A stretch of 27,451 nt of DNA from Trichomonas tenax (Eukaryota > Parabasalia > Trichomonadida > Trichomonadidae), in contig JALKBU010000698.1 in NCBI GenBank assembly GCA_023091735.1, positions 1 to 27,451 of the forward strand, read 5' to 3'. The notes beneath the pieces are model-generated. The model was given only the letters and a program-made list of their open reading frames with translations, was not told the DNA's origin and searched no databases. Positions 24,604 to 27,451 of this stretch are shown here, one piece after another. Made by a program: the position numbers and the translations under genes. The first letter of the stretch is position 1, and the number at the start of each line of letters is the position of its first letter.

Positions 24604-25047
24604 AAATAATACTATTTTCGACTAAACATTATTGTGAACTTTTCATAATTTTCCAAAAAAATTATTTTTTGGGATTCTCTCCATTAAATTTTGTATACTT
24701 TACGCACCCAAATTAAATTTATGCCACATTTTAGAAACGTTTTCAGTTCGAAAAATGCATTCCACAGCAATGTACTCATCAATTCGATTACATTTTTCAT
24801 ATTTTCGATGATTTATACCCTTTTAAAACTTCGTATTATTACTCTTCATTTCTAAATCATGAGCCGTAAACTGTAGAATCACTTCGATGATATGACTATA
24901 TTTCTAAAATAAGAGTGATCAAATATATTCGAAAAAAATTAAAGTATCTGTTTTAAAACGTAACAAAAATTATCCCATGAGAGTCTCATGAGATTTTTTT
25001 CTCTTTCTCTAATTTCAAAAAACAAAATATAAAAAAGAAAGAAACAA
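24604..25047. other. Convergent intergenic region, nothing seen
   Basis: Separates the ends of the calcium pump and Rab genes. AT-rich, no gene or repeat recognised. The pump's stop is followed by AAAT, giving TAAA. Confidence 0.45.
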
Positions 25048-25641
25048 TTAGCAACATCCACCACTCTGTTGACCATCAGGATTATCAACTTTAACGCTCT
25101 TTGAGTCTTTGTCGGGGTTCTCTGTTTTTGTTGAAAAATGCTTCTGAATCGCGAGCTGGAAGAGTCTGTCGATGCCCTGTCCTGTTGTAGCACTAGTTTC
25201 TACATACATTGCGTTCGCCTGCTCAACTTTCGCTTGAACAGCTTCATTAGAAACTGAACGTGCTTCATCTAAATCGATTTTATTTCCGCAAACGACAATT
25301 GTTAGATTTCCGTCAACATTCTCCGTGAGTTCCTTTATCCAATATGTCACGGAATCGAATGATTTCGAATTAGTGATATCAAAAACGATAATTGCAATTT
25401 TCGCGCTTCTGTAATACATAGGTGCCAAGCCTCTGTATACTTCCTGCCCCGCAGTATCCCATATAAGAAGCTCCAATGGGCGTCCGTTCAAGTTAATTTC
25501 CTTTGTAAAAAATGCAGCACCGACAGTTGGTTTTATTGATTCGGGAGTGGAGCCGGAGACGTACTGAGCGACAATCGACGTCTTTCCAACGCCACTGTCA
25601 CCGAGCAAAACAATTTTCATGGAAGTAACTTGGTCTGCCAT
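25048..25641 (-). CDS. Rab GTPase, Rab5/Rab21/Rab22-like
   Basis: 197 residues with a complete set of Rab motifs: GDSGVGKT (14-21), effector loop PTVGAAFF (38-45), WDTAGQEVYRGLAPMYYR (61-78), GNKIDL (119-124) and ETSA (148-151), with C-terminal CC for prenylation. PTVGAAF together with YRGLAPMYYR is characteristic of the endocytic Rab5/21/22 group, so a role in early endosome traffic is likely. The catalytic Gln66 is present, in contrast with the methionine of the GTPase at 387-956. The start is the ATG at 25641; Met8 is a second possible start but the first keeps a normal Rab amino end. No clear TCA initiator lies close upstream. The distal upstream region carries the TGACA cluster described separately. 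Confidence 0.95.
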   Translation of the reverse strand: MADQVTSMKIVLLGDSGVGKTSIVAQYVSGSTPESIKPTVGAAFFTKEINLNGRPLELLIWDTAGQEVYRGLAPMYYRSAKIAIIVFDITNSKSFDSVTYWIKELTENVDGNLTIVVCGNKIDLDEARSVSNEAVQAKVEQANAMYVETSATTGQGIDRLFQLAIQKHFSTKTENPDKDSKSVKVDNPDGQQSGGCC

Positions 25642-26357
25642 TAAAGAATAATAGTGCTTTGTTTACATTTATTTCACAGCTATACATGACAAATAATCTT
25701 TTACATGGCATAATATTATAGTGACAAATTATTTTGTTTTTTTATTTATCTATTAATCACCGCAAAGCTATTTTTATTTTCATAATCCAAAATGCCTAAA
25801 ATTATTATTTTTGACATTTAATGGGCGCGAAAGCAGTTCAAAAAATGATGAAAATCTGTTATTATTTAATTATGCAATCGTTTTAATTTCATAAAATATT
25901 ATTTTTGAATTGAAAATAATCGTAAATAATAAATTTTTGACATTTTACTTGACAAAAACGTTTAATATTAATTTATAAGGTCTTTATTTTAATGTATTTC
26001 GATTTGCCTATTAATATGATTGTAGAGTATGATAATGTCGGATTTGACATTATTTTGACATGTAAACATGTTACTTTTTCGTGACATTCTACTACTTCAT
26101 CTTGATTGCTGAAGATCTTTGCTAAGAATGGAAGTAATTGATTGAGTGGCTATATTATATGTTGATTGTAGAAGTCATTGATTTATTAATGCTTGATCTC
26201 TCCTGGTTTTTAAAAGCTGTTCGTTTACTACATTAAGTATGTCCAATCTGACACTTTGATGACCCAACCAAGATGTGAAGTAAAGATTGCCACTTTTTAG
26301 AACATAGTTATAAAATATATTTGCTTATCCAATTCTCTAAACAGTGTTGTTCGATTG
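25642..26357 (-). promoter_or_regulatory. Upstream region of the Rab gene with eight same-strand TGACA motifs
   Basis: TGACA occurs on the plus strand at 25687, 25722, 25812, 25938, 25950, 26045, 26056 and 26082, with no TGTCA in the same 400 nt. Several have the longer form TTTTGACATT. In the orientation of the Rab gene this is a tandem series of TGTCA. About 0.3 would be expected by composition. Beyond 26100 there is only weakly coding-like DNA without a credible gene. Confidence 0.45.
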
Positions 26358-26541
26358 GATTCGTTATGAGTGTTCAAAATATTTTCTCATAGAATATTTT
26401 CTTAAGTGCGTATAGATTGACTGCATGCAGACGGTTTTGCAGAACTAAAAATTGAATGGATAACCGTTTTGCGTAAAGTCAATTTATACGCACATAAGAA
26501 AATATTCTATGACAAATTATTTTGAATACCCATAACGAATC
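26358..26541. repeat. 184-bp foldback repeat (65-bp inverted arms)
   Basis: The left arm 26358-26422 (starts GATTCGTTATGAGTGTTC) pairs with the right arm 26477-26541 (ends CATAACGAATC) at 59 of 65 positions, around a 54-nt loop. No coding capacity and no clear target duplication. It could be a foldback or miniature transposon, or a hairpin-forming transcript. Confidence 0.75.
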
Positions 26542-27451
26542 TATTTAAACCTTGTATGTCCATTGTAGTTTGAATATCAGCATATCACAAAATAAAATGC
26601 GACACAAATATAAATAAAGAACGAAAAAATTAGAACGATTAAAATGTAATCACAGAAACAGTTATTTTAAAAATGCTGTAAATTATGATTGCATTCGATT
26701 CAGAATCTAATATAGAAGTTATCTACCGATTTAGATTCCTAAAATCTCTTAATTTTGAATCAAAATTGCAGTTTTTGATTTTATGTTTATGCATTTACCA
26801 ATCTCAGATGCGTATAAAACTTTTTACTCCAGTTATCATTATTTTTTATAATAGTACTATGATTTAATTATTTCATTAATATTTCTATATGTATTTGTAT
26901 AGCTTATGTAAAAAATATAGATTAAGGCCCGATTTGCATGTAAAAGTGACATTTCGCCTTAAATTTGTTAAAATGCAACCTTTGCTTAAAATGATTACAA
27001 TCAAATTTGGAGTCTAACTGTAAAGGAAAAAGGCTATAGTTACTTAAATTTAAAAAATAGATTTGGAATTAACATATTAAGTAGAGTTTTAGAGAGTTAT
27101 GTTGCTTTATTAGCTAATAGTACATATGTGCATGATATTACACAACATTATAGCAAATTTGATTTCATATTAGTAAAATTGAATTAATTGATTTCTTGAA
27201 AAACAAAAATTAAAATATTCAAATCAACATGTTTAGAGCAACAATATATAATATTAGTTTTTCCTCATATAAATAAGATTTGATAGAAAACCGACTTTTT
27301 CTTGGGAAAAATTTTCCTTCTGCGGTGTAGTCCCGCGACCTTCATAACTTTTTATCTGATCAATATTTTTTCGATTTGAAAGTACTTTCATGTACATATT
27401 GATAGTTGTCTATCCAGCGGTATAAGTGGCACAGTCTATATATCTATCAAA
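26542..27451. other. AT-rich right end, no gene seen
   Basis: About 900 bp with only short open frames lacking coding character. A single AAAAGTGACATTT (TGACA at 26947) matches the motif clustered elsewhere. No RNA gene or repeat recognised. Confidence 0.4.

Overview
The window looks like nuclear DNA of a parabasalid protist, with Tritrichomonas or a close Trichomonas relative most likely. The evidence is intronless genes, short AT-rich intergenic DNA, and several start codons 9-16 nt downstream of a TCA(C/T)-type initiator like that of Trichomonas vaginalis. There is also a soluble bacterial-type (class II) HMG-CoA reductase, two Rab-family GTPases, a giant KAEEEA coiled-coil protein and many decayed gene fragments. 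The species assignment is inference.

Layout. Left part (1-5,032): a divergent Rab-like GTPase (387-956, minus), a truncated 37-codon ORF facing away from it (1088-1201), a 737-bp palindromic unit with two 44-residue micro-genes head to head, a decayed beta-helix-like surface-protein gene (2150-3600, minus) and HMG-CoA reductase (3737-5032, minus). Centre-left (5,478-11,831, minus): a 2117-residue coiled-coil protein, probably cytoskeletal. Centre (11,930-16,021): another plus-strand gene remnant, a second copy of the palindromic unit (both micro-genes broken), a third inverted micro-gene pair (both intact) separated by a 1.28-kb insert with 21-bp terminal inverted repeats, and a decayed possibly transposase-like gene. 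Right (16,250-25,641): an oxysterol-binding-protein-related lipid transfer protein, a RanBP1-type protein, about 3 kb of decayed plus-strand coding remnants, a PMCA-type calcium pump and a Rab5-like GTPase. The last 1.8 kb has no convincing gene but holds a striking cluster of TGACA motifs and a 184-bp foldback repeat.

The intact conserved genes have ordinary eukaryotic roles: vesicle traffic (two Rabs), nuclear transport (RanBP1), membrane lipid exchange (ORP), isoprenoid precursor supply (HMG-CoA reductase), calcium export (PMCA) and cytoskeleton (coiled coil). Nothing suggests they form one pathway. The most unusual element is the repeated micro-gene family: six copies in three head-to-head pairs. 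The coding sequences are nearly identical and share one conserved initiator and 3' UTR, and the two arms of a pair resemble each other more than the other pairs. I recognise no described protein of this kind. All calls are from reading the sequence and from recalled family motifs; no database search was run.
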